Position numbers and translations under genes: made by a program. A stretch of DNA of 64,000 nt from Bartonella birtlesii IBS 325 (lineage in GTDB: Bacteria; Pseudomonadota; Alphaproteobacteria; Rhizobiales; Rhizobiaceae), in assembly GCF_000273375.1 (NCBI RefSeq), contig NZ_CM001557.1, positions 815,625-879,624 on the forward strand. Direction: 5' to 3'. Every line of letters starts with the position of its first letter. Within the stretch, counting starts at the first letter, position 1. Below, piece after piece: positions 15,321 to 24,727 of the stretch. Under the pieces are notes generated by a model that was given only the letters and a program-made list of their open reading frames with translations, made no database searches and had not been told where the DNA came from.

Positions 15321-16667
15321 TTAATCTTTCCATAATCTTATAAGGACAGCGCCATCAGCTCCTGCACCGCTGGGAGAATAATCAGAGTGAGCACCGGCAC
15401 CGCCACCACCAAAACCACGACCTGCTTTTCCTGAACTATAGGAACCTTGTCCTATTCCTCCAGAGCCACCTCTTGATGTATCGCCCCCAGCATCACCTCC
15501 ATTACCACTTGTTTTTCCATCGATTCCGCTTGTTCCAGGATTGCCATTCCCGCCCTTGGCAAAATTCGGGCGATCATCTGTTGCTAAGCTAAAATTTCCG
15601 CCAATGCCTCCAGCTCCACCAGAGCCTGATTTCAAAGAGTGACCGCCGCCGCCGCCTTGTCCTCCTGTGGCGGTAATAAAATCCTTTCCAATTATTGTTG
15701 TTCCTCCAGAATGGCTTGTTGCACTGCGTGATGCAATACAAGCTCCTCCTTTACCAATTGTGATATCCTCATGCCCTTTTAAATCCGCTTTATAGCCATA
15801 CCATACTGAACAACCTCCCCCGCCGCCACCGCCGCCTAATCCTGGTGTATCCGCTCCACCACCACTACCGCCGCCGCCCCAGGCTTGGATCTCAACTTTA
15901 GTTTTATCGGTGACCCAGTTTGGCCATTGAATTTTTTCATCCTGTGTATAGAGCAATTCAGCATCGGCAAGTGCCAGCCAATTAATGATTTTATCGGTCC
16001 AATCTTTTTTAAGACTCTTTATTTCAGCCAAGATAACTGCATCCACTTGCGCCTTGGTATAAACAAGATCTCCATCCACTTTCAGCGGTCCTTTAAGCAA
16101 GCTTCCATTTGTGCTTAAACTGGTAACCATTTCACCATTATGGGTAAGGTTCAATGATGCGTTGCCCAAAAGCTCTAAGCCACCACTCATGGTGACTTTG
16201 CTGGTAAATTTATTATAATTTTGCCATTCATTGGCTTGTTTTAGGCGACCATAGGCTGTGAGATCTTGATTAATTTTGGCTCTAAAATCATCCAATCCTA
16301 CAATATCTTCTGTTTTATGCTGGTGTGCACCTAACAGAGAGATAGCACTGCCAAAGGTGAAATTATTGTTGCTTGATTTATAGAGAACATAATTGTTGGC
16401 TACGTCCTTAGCGCCTTCGATATCGCTTAAATCAGCAAAGGTGAATGTTTTATCTGCTGCCATCTTGGCCTTAAGAGCTGCTTCAAGATCTGTGACATCA
16501 CTTATTGTGTGCGTGTGTTTTGAAGGGGCTTTTTCGTCTAGCTTTTCCTCAACATCAGAAATTGTTTGATCAATTTTTGTCAAGTTTTCGCGCAAGATTG
16601 GGAATTCAGAACTGATAAAACGTCCTTCTTTAGGCAATTCCATGTCGAGTTTTTTGGTTTTTGTCAT
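15321..16667 (-). CDS. tail fibre protein with glycine-rich tip
   Basis: A 448-residue distal tail protein. The N-terminal half has coiled-coil and repeat segments (DVEEKLDEKAPSKHTHTISD, HQHKTEDIVGL) common in phage fibres. From about residue 270 the sequence becomes a glycine-rich domain (WGGGGSGGG, GGGGGGGGCSVWYG, HSGGTTIIGKDF, GAGGIGG) ending in GADGAVLIRLW, like receptor-binding tips built of polyglycine helices. The ATG at 16667 has GAGGGG 9 bases upstream. It probably determines host receptor recognition. It ends the V to fibre block. Confidence 0.82.
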   Translation of the reverse strand: MTKTKKLDMELPKEGRFISSEFPILRENLTKIDQTISDVEEKLDEKAPSKHTHTISDVTDLEAALKAKMAADKTFTFADLSDIEGAKDVANNYVLYKSSNNNFTFGSAISLLGAHQHKTEDIVGLDDFRAKINQDLTAYGRLKQANEWQNYNKFTSKVTMSGGLELLGNASLNLTHNGEMVTSLSTNGSLLKGPLKVDGDLVYTKAQVDAVILAEIKSLKKDWTDKIINWLALADAELLYTQDEKIQWPNWVTDKTKVEIQAWGGGGSGGGADTPGLGGGGGGGGCSVWYGYKADLKGHEDITIGKGGACIASRSATSHSGGTTIIGKDFITATGGQGGGGGHSLKSGSGGAGGIGGNFSLATDDRPNFAKGGNGNPGTSGIDGKTSGNGGDAGGDTSRGGSGGIGQGSYSSGKAGRGFGGGGAGAHSDYSPSGAGADGAVLIRLWKD

Positions 16668-16680
16668 GTCTTTCATCCCC

Positions 16681-19600
16681 TCATAATATGCCGGCACCAA
16701 AGTCACACACCATGGACCGCGCTGCTGGTCCACCGGTAAGCGTGAGTTTCAAGCGTGCTTGTTTGGCTGTTTTGTCGCTGCTCACAAATTTACGCTCTGT
16801 CCAAAGCGGTTCGGATAACTGTTCTGTTTCGTCTAATGTGAGAGGGGTGAAAGCACCATCATCCAGTTGCATCTCGAGTGAGAAGGTTGCTCCGCCCGGT
16901 AAAAATGTTTTGATATAGCTGGTTAACCTTGCCTTTTCCCCAAAGGCAAAAGCACGGGTGACATAAGTGGCTGTTTTATGGATCTTTCCCGCAATCAATT
17001 GAACAGGCGCAAACAAAACAGGCGAGAGTTTCTCTGTGCCTTTGAGAATGGCGCGGAGTTTGACTTTTTCACTGATATATTCGGTAAGGCTTAGCAATTG
17101 AAAGGGCAGGAGTTGATAAACCGTGCCATTGTTTCTTTCAATTTCAAAGATGACAGAACACTCGCTTGAAGGCAATTCAATGGCTGCGCGTATTTGCAAA
17201 TCAGAGCAGTCAACAAGATCAAATGTGCCAAGATCAACAGTCTTTTCTGTTTGTGTGTAGCGGGCTGCCAACACACGAAAGGCTAAAGCCTCATCTTGAT
17301 GGGCGGTCCAGCTTTGCGCGTTAACTGAAGAAAAACGTGGACCAGTCACATAAGGGTGGCTCGAGACATACCTTTGTTTTTCTGCATCAAAATCCCCAAG
17401 CTTTGCTAAGGAGACGGAATGGTCAGCATCATCAGTTTTAATGACCAAAGCTGTTAAGCGGTCATTGGGGACAAGGAGTGGTACATCGTAGCGTGTTCCA
17501 GCCCAACCTGTTTTTGCACTCTTCATAGAATAAAAGCTTTGTGCTTGAATATCAGCTGTTGGATAACCGTTTTCGGTGGTGACCAAATCAATCACCAGAT
17601 CATGGTTTTGATCACCAATTTTGCAAAGATGAAAGTCAATTCCTGTGATTTGCCGTGTTTCATCGGGGGTAAAAACTTGCGCTTGTGGGTCCACTTGTGT
17701 CCAGATTTTCACCGTTGTGGTGCGCCGCATGACTTTTACATCAATCACGCCTTGCCCAGTAAAAAGCCCCGTAGCAATGGTTCCACCTTTTCCCCGTGCC
17801 ACAACATTTTTTGTGCCAGCAGGAATGTTTTCAGGAATCTTAAAAGTACCTTCAAGGGTGCCTTTGGTGTTAGCAACAAGCTTTGTTTTTGGCAAAACAT
17901 TCACACCATCAAAGGTGAGGCTTTCTAATTGTTCTAACTTGCCAAAACCTTCAATTTTAAAGTGAAGGGTAATTTGTCTTAAGAAATCGATTTGTTTTTG
18001 AGTTTCATTGATGAGATCATCATGCACTTCTGTGTTACGGATAGTTCTGCCACGGTTCCAGCCCATATTGAGTTGATTGGTAACACTCGAGAGCCAATCG
18101 GTGCGCTGTTCATGCCAAAAGTCTGTCGCGGGTTCAAGGGTTACTGTACCAGGTAAGGTCGCAAAATTTTGATAGGGATTGATTTTTTCGCAAGCCGTTG
18201 TCAATTCTTGCGCAATGATCACTTCATTTGTCCAGTCAAGCGTAACAGGCGCTTTTAAAGGAGCAGTGTAAAATGTTGGATCAATGGCGAGCTGTAAAAT
18301 GCCACTGCCTACAGCCCCCGTTTGCTGAAAGCCTTCATCTCTGTAAGAGTCATCTAGAAAAGGGTCAGCAAACATGCCTTTTTTGGCGACAGGCTCTTTA
18401 GAGTCCACATTGCTTTTAATGCGCTCTAATTGCATCAACCGGTCAAGGGAGAGCACCCGTTGAAAATAGCGCCACATCTCATCATAGGGGGCAACACGTG
18501 TGCCATCATTGACAACTACCGGCGTTTCAAGCCAATTATTGGTGATGGTTGCAAGGGATAACACATCATCAGGGACACTTGGTGCCATGGGTTGGTCTGA
18601 TGAAACCCCTTTGATGTAAACCACATTGCCTTGTGTGTTGAGACCTATACGGTCAATGCGCGGTAATTTGTAAGTATAACTGATAATAATATCACCACCA
18701 TCAGCACCACCTGAGACAGTAATTTGCTGTGCTGTTACCTTATCGGCTTTTATGCTAGCGCGATAACGGTACGTGACTGTATAGCTACTTCCGGGGAGCG
18801 GTTCGTCTCCCACGGGTGCCCAATCAATGGTGTCTCCTGTTTTCTTAAAATCTGTGCTTTCTTTAAATTCCTTGCTTCCTTGAACGACTTTGATAAAAGA
18901 AGTGATGCTTTTATCAGGAACACCATCACGCCCTGCGGCAACCGCACCACGGGTGATTGTCACGGTTTTTTCTTTTGTCAACAAAAGAGACTGAATATCG
19001 GCAATGGGAGCATAATAGGTTTTAAAGGTAAAGCTTGTTTTCCCTTTTTGAGGCGCAAAAATATGCGTTTCTTCGGGAGTAGCATGCCCGTAAGCAGCAA
19101 GGTCGGTGATGTCATGACCAGAATCTGTGGCGATGTCACCATCAGAATCTATGGCGATGTCACCACCAGCATCTGGGGTGATGTCACTACCATAAAATCT
19201 GATGTTGTGATCATTTATGACGGTGACAGCGGGAGCTCTGATGACGCCATGACCAGCTAGAGTGATGTCAGAACCAGCTTGAATGTCAGATTGAGAGCTT
19301 ATTTCCTCTTTTTGGGGTGTAAAGATATGAGTTTCGCTTGGAACAACACTTGTCGAAAACTCTTCCACCTCTTCATGGCGCAAAGCAGCTAAGCGCTTGC
19401 GTTTAAAGCCATTGATATTGGCTTCTCCTTCTTGAATACTAAACACTTGGCAACCGTTATTGGCTCCCAATGCGCTCACACGGCAGCCACTCACGATATA
19501 ATGCCCATGGGCGCGGTCGTACGTCGCAATGGCTTGCATGGCGGGCTCAAGCAATGAGGGGGATTTTTGATCGATCAGAACACCATCTTGTAAGATATAA

Positions 19601-20088
19601 ACCGGAAAGAAAGTACCACTTTGTGCATCCTCTTTGAGTGCCCAAACAAGCTTTGCTGTTTCGCGTGCGGCTCCAGGCTCTCCTTCTGCCAAGGTGCCAG
19701 GAACTTGCCCCAACAGCTCTGGATCATCCTCATGTGTACTCCACTGTTTCTGGAGCTTTACACCAATTTCAATGCGCCCAATTATGGAAACATTGTTGAG
19801 TACAGCGGGTGCCACGGGGAAAATATCACCGGCAATATAAATCTTGCCATCCGTTAAAGTGACGGTTTGTGTTTCTTTGTTGACAAAAGCATCGGCGCGT
19901 TCAACGCGGTCTCCTTCTTGTGCAACAAGGCGCCCCAAACGGTCATGCCGTCCCCTTATAATGGTTTGAACTTCATTCAGTTCACCACTTTGAATAAAGG
20001 GACGCGTGCCATAAAAGACAACGCTTTGTTGTTCCTCTTTGCCGCGAGATCTGTCAATTGCAAACGGTAGACCACTTTCATGCTTCAT
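16681..20088 (-). CDS. large tail/fibre protein (DUF4815-type)
   Basis: A 1135-residue virion protein. The N-terminal part (about residues 1-500; FYGTRPFIQSGELNEVQTII, YIAGDIFPV, HYIVSGCRVSALGANNGCQV) is of the DUF4815 type found in tail proteins of rhizobial phages. The position, between gpI and the glycine-rich fibre, is that of P2 H. About residues 255-350 carry an internal duplication: the motif ETHIF(T/A)PQK occurs twice, bracketing D/G/I-rich repeats (GGDIAIDSDGDIATDSGHDI) encoded by 24-bp tandem repeats at 19108-19203. It probably links baseplate and fibre. Confidence 0.75.
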   Translation of the reverse strand: MKHESGLPFAIDRSRGKEEQQSVVFYGTRPFIQSGELNEVQTIIRGRHDRLGRLVAQEGDRVERADAFVNKETQTVTLTDGKIYIAGDIFPVAPAVLNNVSIIGRIEIGVKLQKQWSTHEDDPELLGQVPGTLAEGEPGAARETAKLVWALKEDAQSGTFFPVYILQDGVLIDQKSPSLLEPAMQAIATYDRAHGHYIVSGCRVSALGANNGCQVFSIQEGEANINGFKRKRLAALRHEEVEEFSTSVVPSETHIFTPQKEEISSQSDIQAGSDITLAGHGVIRAPAVTVINDHNIRFYGSDITPDAGGDIAIDSDGDIATDSGHDITDLAAYGHATPEETHIFAPQKGKTSFTFKTYYAPIADIQSLLLTKEKTVTITRGAVAAGRDGVPDKSITSFIKVVQGSKEFKESTDFKKTGDTIDWAPVGDEPLPGSSYTVTYRYRASIKADKVTAQQITVSGGADGGDIIISYTYKLPRIDRIGLNTQGNVVYIKGVSSDQPMAPSVPDDVLSLATITNNWLETPVVVNDGTRVAPYDEMWRYFQRVLSLDRLMQLERIKSNVDSKEPVAKKGMFADPFLDDSYRDEGFQQTGAVGSGILQLAIDPTFYTAPLKAPVTLDWTNEVIIAQELTTACEKINPYQNFATLPGTVTLEPATDFWHEQRTDWLSSVTNQLNMGWNRGRTIRNTEVHDDLINETQKQIDFLRQITLHFKIEGFGKLEQLESLTFDGVNVLPKTKLVANTKGTLEGTFKIPENIPAGTKNVVARGKGGTIATGLFTGQGVIDVKVMRRTTTVKIWTQVDPQAQVFTPDETRQITGIDFHLCKIGDQNHDLVIDLVTTENGYPTADIQAQSFYSMKSAKTGWAGTRYDVPLLVPNDRLTALVIKTDDADHSVSLAKLGDFDAEKQRYVSSHPYVTGPRFSSVNAQSWTAHQDEALAFRVLAARYTQTEKTVDLGTFDLVDCSDLQIRAAIELPSSECSVIFEIERNNGTVYQLLPFQLLSLTEYISEKVKLRAILKGTEKLSPVLFAPVQLIAGKIHKTATYVTRAFAFGEKARLTSYIKTFLPGGATFSLEMQLDDGAFTPLTLDETEQLSEPLWTERKFVSSDKTAKQARLKLTLTGGPAARSMVCDFGAGIL
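19108..19203. repeat. 24-bp tandem repeat inside the tail gene
   Basis: Four 24-bp units beginning GATGTCA (19108, 19132, 19156, 19180) with consensus near GATGTCACCANCAGAATCTN; similar degenerate units continue to about 19290. The length is a multiple of three, so unit gain or loss keeps the reading frame and would change the fibre protein. Confidence 0.8.
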
Positions 20089-20089
20089 G

Positions 20090-21208
20090 TTAAAACCTCA
20101 ATAAAATCTTGAATTGTTCGCGAATATCTGCGCGCAAAGGAATAGTGACAGGCGTTTTGAGTATCTCCACACCACCACTTAGTTCATCAGGCTCCAACCA
20201 AAGTTTGCCCAAAGGGATATCAAGGGGGATATCTTGTTTGGGGGTGGCATGAACGAGAACAGAAACAAATGCTGCTTGTTTGCCGTCAACATTGCGAAAG
20301 TCTGTGCGGGCTGCAACAAGAAGCGCCGTGCCCCTCGGGGAGGGCTGATAGTGATTGCCTGAATGGCTGTAAACCCCCTGCAAAGCCTGTTCGACAGGGG
20401 CTACAGCATAGCATCTGCGAAACCCAATCACGGCATCTTGGCTGTCTCTTAACACGAGATAAAGCGTGCGACCATGAAACCATTCTGCCATGAGCATATC
20501 GCGTTCATGTTTTTTGACCGAACACCACGGAAAATTTGCCATGTCCCATGGATAATCGATTTGATCCCAGCTTAATTCCTCATCCCCATCATCTATCCAA
20601 TTGCCAATAAGCTTACCTTCTTCTCTTGTGAGCGTGTGATTGATTTCTGTTGTGCGCCCAAAGGAAAACAAAGTGCCCCCAGCTGTTAAGCGCACACCGC
20701 TTTCATACTCCAACATGCTGTCATCAAGGCGTGACATATTGCATTCAACAGCTTGCACATCATAACCCATGACACCACGGTGAAAATCAGAGCGCAGACT
20801 TTTGGAAAGGTCGGTAATTGCTTCAATGGCTTCAAGCTGTGTTCGTTCAGGCAACTGATCAAAGTAGAGTTGAAAGGAGTTCCACCATGCACGCCCCGTC
20901 CAGGCGGGTTGAAAGCGTGCCGAAATCTCTAGCCATTCAAGCCCCATCTCTATTGCCGCAAGGGAGCCACGTATCCGCTGCCATGCAAGCCCTTGATCAA
21001 TCAAATCATAAAGGTTTGGAACATAAGGTGTAAGCTCTCCAAGCCCGTATTCTTCAATGAGCCACGGCAAGAAACGGGGAGGGCGTGTGATCAGTTTTGC
21101 GCGTGAAATCCCCAAAACAGAACCGTCAATATCTTGATGAAAATCGCAAGCATCAGCAAGGCGCTTTTCAAATTCTGTTGCGTTTGTGGGGAGGAGGGAA
21201 CCAACCAT
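20090..21208 (-). CDS. I: tail protein I
   Basis: A 372-residue baseplate protein. The N-terminal 190 residues match the P2 gpI family (LLPTNATEFEKRLADACDF, LPWLIEEYGLGEL, DLIDQGLAWQRIRGSLAAIE). The C-terminal half is an extra region longer than P2 gpI. Start overlaps the gpJ stop by one base (TAATG). Order V, W, J, I as in P2. Confidence 0.85.
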   Translation of the reverse strand: MVGSLLPTNATEFEKRLADACDFHQDIDGSVLGISRAKLITRPPRFLPWLIEEYGLGELTPYVPNLYDLIDQGLAWQRIRGSLAAIEMGLEWLEISARFQPAWTGRAWWNSFQLYFDQLPERTQLEAIEAITDLSKSLRSDFHRGVMGYDVQAVECNMSRLDDSMLEYESGVRLTAGGTLFSFGRTTEINHTLTREEGKLIGNWIDDGDEELSWDQIDYPWDMANFPWCSVKKHERDMLMAEWFHGRTLYLVLRDSQDAVIGFRRCYAVAPVEQALQGVYSHSGNHYQPSPRGTALLVAARTDFRNVDGKQAAFVSVLVHATPKQDIPLDIPLGKLWLEPDELSGGVEILKTPVTIPLRADIREQFKILLRF

Positions 21209-22035
21209 TAGCGCGCACGCCCTTTAAAGTTTAAGGTGATTTTTCCAATCGATAAAACTTCTTCATCACAAACCGTACTGTCCCTTGTTGGTGTAATGGC
21301 GATCACTTTTTGGACACCAGGGATCATCAGTTTCGAAATCCACCACGATAAGCTTAATTCACGGCCAATGGCTTGTTCTTGTCTCCATGCTGCTCTTAAA
21401 TTTGCTTCCATTGTCGTGAGAATTTTCAAAGATGTTTCCGGTAACAGCCAAACATCTGCTTCTAAATCTATTACTTTTTTTACAGCAGCGTGAACAATGA
21501 TTGTATCATTTGTCATGATGATATTTTTTTTGTTAAGAGCTTGTGAGACTGTTTGTAAGAGATCTTCGGATGCCGTTCCTTCTTCATTGTTGCCAAAAAG
21601 AGCAACATAGATGGTTGGGTCTTTGCCTTTACGGTAAACAATCGCATCCTTAACACGACTATCGGCTGTTAAGGCTATAAGCTTGTAATAGGGCTCTGTC
21701 CCGCTACCATTGCCACCACGGGCATGAAGCTCTATGCGTTCACGATATCTCTCGTCACTTTCACCCTCCATGCGGGCAAGACCATGCCAGTTTCCCAAAG
21801 CGTCAAGAGATTCACCGGTTGCAAAATCAAGAATGTTGTTGCGTGCCGCTTCGTTAATACGCTGCCTTAAAAGCAGCTCTCGATAGCTAAAAGCTTCAAT
21901 GACTTTTACAGCCGGATCACTTTCAAGAATGGTATATTCCGGCAAAAGCTCTTTTAAATGGGCAAGAGCAGCAGCGCGTATTTCCTCAAAAGAAAGTTCT
22001 GTGATGATTTCGGGTTTTGCAAGCACGTCATTCAT
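21208..22035 (-). CDS. J: baseplate assembly protein J
   Basis: A 275-residue P2 gpJ-like baseplate wedge protein: ELSFEEIRAAALAHLKELLP, YRELLLRQRINEAARNNILD, FATGESLDALGNWHGLARMEGESD and the conserved RIELHARGGNGSGTEPYY. Forms the wedge with gpW. Overlaps gpW by 4 nt. Confidence 0.92.
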   Translation of the reverse strand: MNDVLAKPEIITELSFEEIRAAALAHLKELLPEYTILESDPAVKVIEAFSYRELLLRQRINEAARNNILDFATGESLDALGNWHGLARMEGESDERYRERIELHARGGNGSGTEPYYKLIALTADSRVKDAIVYRKGKDPTIYVALFGNNEEGTASEDLLQTVSQALNKKNIIMTNDTIIVHAAVKKVIDLEADVWLLPETSLKILTTMEANLRAAWRQEQAIGRELSLSWWISKLMIPGVQKVIAITPTRDSTVCDEEVLSIGKITLNFKGRAR

Positions 22036-22373
22036 TTTATTAGTAATCCTTCCATGGTGATGGGCTTGCCGGATGGCAAATAAATACCTTCAAAGGACAA
22101 AGAAACTTGTCCAGCATCAACCATTTTAAAATCAATTTTTTTCAATTTAAAACGCGGTTCCCACTTGTCTAACGCCTCAGCAACAGCAGCATAAAGAGCA
22201 ACGGCAAAAGCATTGTTAACCGGTGCATCAATGAGTTCCGCAACACGTGAACCATAATCACGCCGCATCACACGCGAGCCAATGCGTGTTGACAAAATAT
22301 CAAGGATTGATTGACGCAAATGATCAATGCCGGTCAATGGCTTTCCTGTTGTACGGTCCATTCCACTGTTCAA
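22032..22373 (-). CDS. W: baseplate assembly protein W (gp25-like)
   Basis: A 113-residue gp25-like baseplate protein: IDHLRQSILDILSTRIGSRV, RRDYGSRVAELIDAPVN, VAEALDKWEPRFKLKKI. The TTG at 22373 is taken as the start because AGGAGG lies 6 bases before it and it overlaps the gpV stop; the first ATG is 12 bases further and too far from the site. Confidence 0.92.
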   Translation of the reverse strand: MNSGMDRTTGKPLTGIDHLRQSILDILSTRIGSRVMRRDYGSRVAELIDAPVNNAFAVALYAAVAEALDKWEPRFKLKKIDFKMVDAGQVSLSFEGIYLPSGKPITMEGLLIK

Positions 22374-23059
22374 TTGGGACCTCCTGTCATGGAGCCACCA
22401 GGAGTAACACCGCCGTGAACATGTGTTGCTCCTACATTGCTGCCGTTGTGCTTTAATCCACCTGAATGGATGGAAACATCATCACCGGAGTGAAGAGAGA
22501 GACCATCACCCGAATTGAGTGAAACTCCACCACCGGCTTTCAAAGAAATGTTGCCATCTGCGTTTAGACTTATATCTTTTTCTGAAACAATCTTTATGCC
22601 TTCCGGTGCTGTAAGCTCTAGCTTACCACCATCACCTTTTAGTGACACGCCATCAGCGATTGTCAGGATAAACTTTCCGCCTGATTTGATAGTGAGTGCA
22701 TAGCTGTTTTGTTCATCATCATATTCAAGGCTGGTTCCATCAGGATAAAGTGTCTTATGAATGTTGCCTTTATCGGCTGCTTGATTAGCATCTGTATGAA
22801 TGGAGCCAATAATCACTCCTTGCGATAAATCCCCTGATGATGAAACAACAATCACTTGCTCTCCAACATCGCGCCCTTCATAAGAGCGTGTTTTACCGGC
22901 GCGGGCTTGTGTGTCTGGAATCCAGTCACTAACAAGATTGCCACTTTTTATCCGATAGCGTGCGTTTTTATGGTCTACATGGCTAATTTTTCCCACTACA
23001 ACCATATTGGCCACACGTCTCTTTAGATCTGTGATTTCTTTATCGCGCCGCTCTAACAT
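22370..23059 (-). CDS. V: baseplate spike protein V
   Basis: A 229-residue spike of the P2 gpV/gp45 type. N-terminal OB-fold region (VVGKISHVDHKNARYRIKSG), then beta-helix repeats of the form SLxxGDG (about residues 130-205), ending in ATHVHGG, the HxH metal-binding tip motif of contractile-tail spikes. It punctures the outer membrane. ATG at 23059 with AAGGTGGAC upstream; an in-frame TTG lies 12 bases earlier. Confidence 0.9.
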   Translation of the reverse strand: MLERRDKEITDLKRRVANMVVVGKISHVDHKNARYRIKSGNLVSDWIPDTQARAGKTRSYEGRDVGEQVIVVSSSGDLSQGVIIGSIHTDANQAADKGNIHKTLYPDGTSLEYDDEQNSYALTIKSGGKFILTIADGVSLKGDGGKLELTAPEGIKIVSEKDISLNADGNISLKAGGGVSLNSGDGLSLHSGDDVSIHSGGLKHNGSNVGATHVHGGVTPGGSMTGGPN

Positions 23060-23588
23060 GTCCACCTTCAATTTTATGGTATTTATCTTTATTTTTCAGG
23101 CCTGTTTCTGGTTCAAAGCTTAAGAAAGGTTCAACGAGTCTTGCTGTTACACTGCTTTCTTCTTCATCCATGTTGGGGATATTTGTCACATAAATGACTT
23201 CAAGGGTTAAAATTGCACCATGGAGCGCTAGAGCGCCATTATCGCCAAAGGCAAAAGCAATATTTTGCAGGCGGCATGTTTCAACTGTGTTGTTGAGATT
23301 GGGATTAGCGTAGAAAATCTCCTCAACTTCCCATGCTAATTGGTCAACAAAACGTGCTCCATCTTCACATGTCGCATAACATTCAACATCCACTATTAAA
23401 ACGCGCCGCCTTACTCCATAATCATAGCCATCTTCAATCGTTTCACTTTGTGTTGAGATATTAATTGCGGGCGTGTTCTCAGGGGAAAAGTTGAAATCGC
23501 GCATATTGAAAACATTGTCACCAGCCGCCGTCTTTGCTGCTTTGATTAATGCAACAAAACTTTCCCTTATCGTTTCTCTCGGATGCAT
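23040..23588 (-). CDS. tail completion/minor tail protein
   Basis: A 182-residue protein (MHPRETIRESFVALIKAAKT at the start; a VDVECYATCEDGARFVDQLA core). Size, predicted alpha/beta character and location just upstream of gpV suggest a tail terminator or minor tail protein joining the lambda-like head to the P2-like tail. AGGAG lies 5 bases before the ATG at 23588. Overlaps gpV by 20 nt. The exact family is uncertain. Confidence 0.65.
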   Translation of the reverse strand: MHPRETIRESFVALIKAAKTAAGDNVFNMRDFNFSPENTPAINISTQSETIEDGYDYGVRRRVLIVDVECYATCEDGARFVDQLAWEVEEIFYANPNLNNTVETCRLQNIAFAFGDNGALALHGAILTLEVIYVTNIPNMDEEESSVTARLVEPFLSFEPETGLKNKDKYHKIEGGHVRAAR

Positions 23589-23621
23589 GGGCGCTCCTGT
23601 CCAATTAAGTGTATAAAATGA

Positions 23622-23650
23622 TTGACTAGGATTAATAATGATACTATTAT
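23622..23650 (+). promoter_or_regulatory. hicAB promoter
   Basis: TTGACT (23622-23627), 17 bp, TATTAT (23645-23650). The expected start of transcription (about 23657) coincides with the GTG start of hicA at 23656, again a leaderless arrangement. Confidence 0.6.
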
Positions 23651-23655
23651 TGGTT

Positions 23656-23910
23656 GTGAGCAATAAAGTTGAAAAAATAATCAGCTTGATGAAAGCATCA
23701 CCAAAGAACATCAAGTTTTCAGATTTGTTGGCTGTGTGTGTCTATTTCTTTGGAGAACCACGGAACAATGGTACAAGCCACTTTGTTTTTAAAACACCGT
23801 GGCTTGGTGATCCTCGTGTGAATATTCAAAAAGATTCTGGTAACAAAGCAAAAGCTTATCAAGTCAAACAAGTCTTACAAGCGATAGAAAGGATGAAACA
23901 TGAACAATAA
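23656..23910 (+). CDS. hicA: HicA-type toxin
   Basis: An 84-residue HicA-like mRNA interferase: VSNKVEKIISLMKASPKNIK at the start, then NNGTSHFVFKTPW with the HicA catalytic His in the GTSH motif, VNIQKDSGNKAKAYQVKQVL. GTG at 23656 is preferred since upstream codons precede the promoter start and residues VSNKVEK align with usual HicA N-termini. No Shine-Dalgarno is seen. Overlaps hicB by 11 nt. Confidence 0.82.
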   Translation: MSNKVEKIISLMKASPKNIKFSDLLAVCVYFFGEPRNNGTSHFVFKTPWLGDPRVNIQKDSGNKAKAYQVKQVLQAIERMKHEQ

Positions 23911-24217
23911 TCATTATACATATCGTGTTTTGTGGTTGCAAGAAGATGAGGAATATGTTGGATTGTGTGCAGAATTCCCATCCCTTTCATGGTTAGATGC
24001 TCAAGCAGAGAAAGCTTTAAAAGGTATTATGGACCTTGTTTCAGAAGTTGTTGAGGACATGCAACATAATGGAGAAGAAGTTCCTGTGCCTTTGTCACAT
24101 GGTAAATATAGTGGTAAGTTTCAATTAAGAATACCACCAGAACTCCATAGAAAACTTGCAATACAAGCCGCTGAAAATGGTGTGAGTTTAAACAGATACA
24201 TTTCTTCTAAACTTTGA
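23900..24217 (+). CDS. hicB: HicB-type antitoxin
   Basis: A 105-residue antitoxin with the degraded RNase-H-like HicB domain (YRVLWLQEDEEYVGLCAEFP, ALKGIMDLVSEVVEDM) and a C-terminal ribbon-helix-helix (FQLRIPPELHRKLAIQAAEN, GVSLNRYIS) for operator binding. It neutralises HicA and autoregulates. Followed by a truncated CopG antitoxin and palindrome E4, and convergent with an ant cassette. Confidence 0.9.
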   Translation: MNNNHYTYRVLWLQEDEEYVGLCAEFPSLSWLDAQAEKALKGIMDLVSEVVEDMQHNGEEVPVPLSHGKYSGKFQLRIPPELHRKLAIQAAENGVSLNRYISSKL

Positions 24218-24259
24218 ATCTTTTAAAAGTCTATACGTACTAAAAGAAAATTAATTTTT

Positions 24260-24406
24260 ATGAAAATCTCTAAATTAAAACAAATGCCCGTTTTTAAGAC
24301 GGATGAAGAAGCAGAAAACTTTGTTGATACTGCCGATCTTACAGATTATGACTTAACTGGTTTTAAATCCGTTCATTTTGAGTTCTTACCTAAAGAAGTC
24401 TCTTGA
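24260..24406 (+). pseudogene. truncated CopG/BrnA-type antitoxin
   Basis: A 48-codon frame, MKISKLKQMPVFKTDEEAEN then FVDTADLTDYDLTGFKSVHF, matches the N-terminal toxin-binding part of CopG-family antitoxins. It stops after FLPKEVS, before the ribbon-helix-helix DNA-binding half that normally follows, and palindrome E4 begins 4 bp later. Either a relic or a short form lacking DNA binding. No partner toxin gene is present. Confidence 0.7.
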
Positions 24407-24409
24407 CCA

Positions 24410-24432
24410 CTCCCCATCTTAAGAATGGGGAG
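24410..24432. repeat. GC-rich palindrome E4
   Basis: CTCCCCAT (24410-24417) pairs with ATGGGGAG (24425-24432) with a short loop. It separates the convergent HicAB/CopG and ant cassettes and may also mark where the CopG gene was cut. Confidence 0.6.
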
Positions 24433-24448
24433 GGGAGATGTTTTTTAC

Positions 24449-24727
24449 TTAAGCAACCTTTTTAATGGGGTTGTCCAAATTTGGTTCATAAGTTCGCAAC
24501 AAAGAATCCATACGATGTGGAAGTTCTGAAGCTCCAAAATCTGTCAAAATTGCCAAGATTTTTGTAATATTGGGCACGTCATCTTGAAGCTTTAAAACCA
24601 GAGCATCTACGACCGATTCCATAACCTCAACTATAGCATTGCAGTCCTCGTCTCCAATGCCTCGATGATTAGAAAGCTTAAACAATGCCATCCATAAATC
24701 GCACAAAAAATCGACACTGCTATTCAT
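24449..24727 (-). CDS. small conserved protein coupled to ant, copy 3
   Basis: A 92-residue paralogue of the gene at 4303, more diverged (MNSSVDFLCDLWMALFKLSN at the start; NITKILAILTDFGASELPHR). Overlaps the ant stop by ATGA. Family not recognised. Confidence 0.8.
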   Translation of the reverse strand: MNSSVDFLCDLWMALFKLSNHRGIGDEDCNAIVEVMESVVDALVLKLQDDVPNITKILAILTDFGASELPHRMDSLLRTYEPNLDNPIKKVA

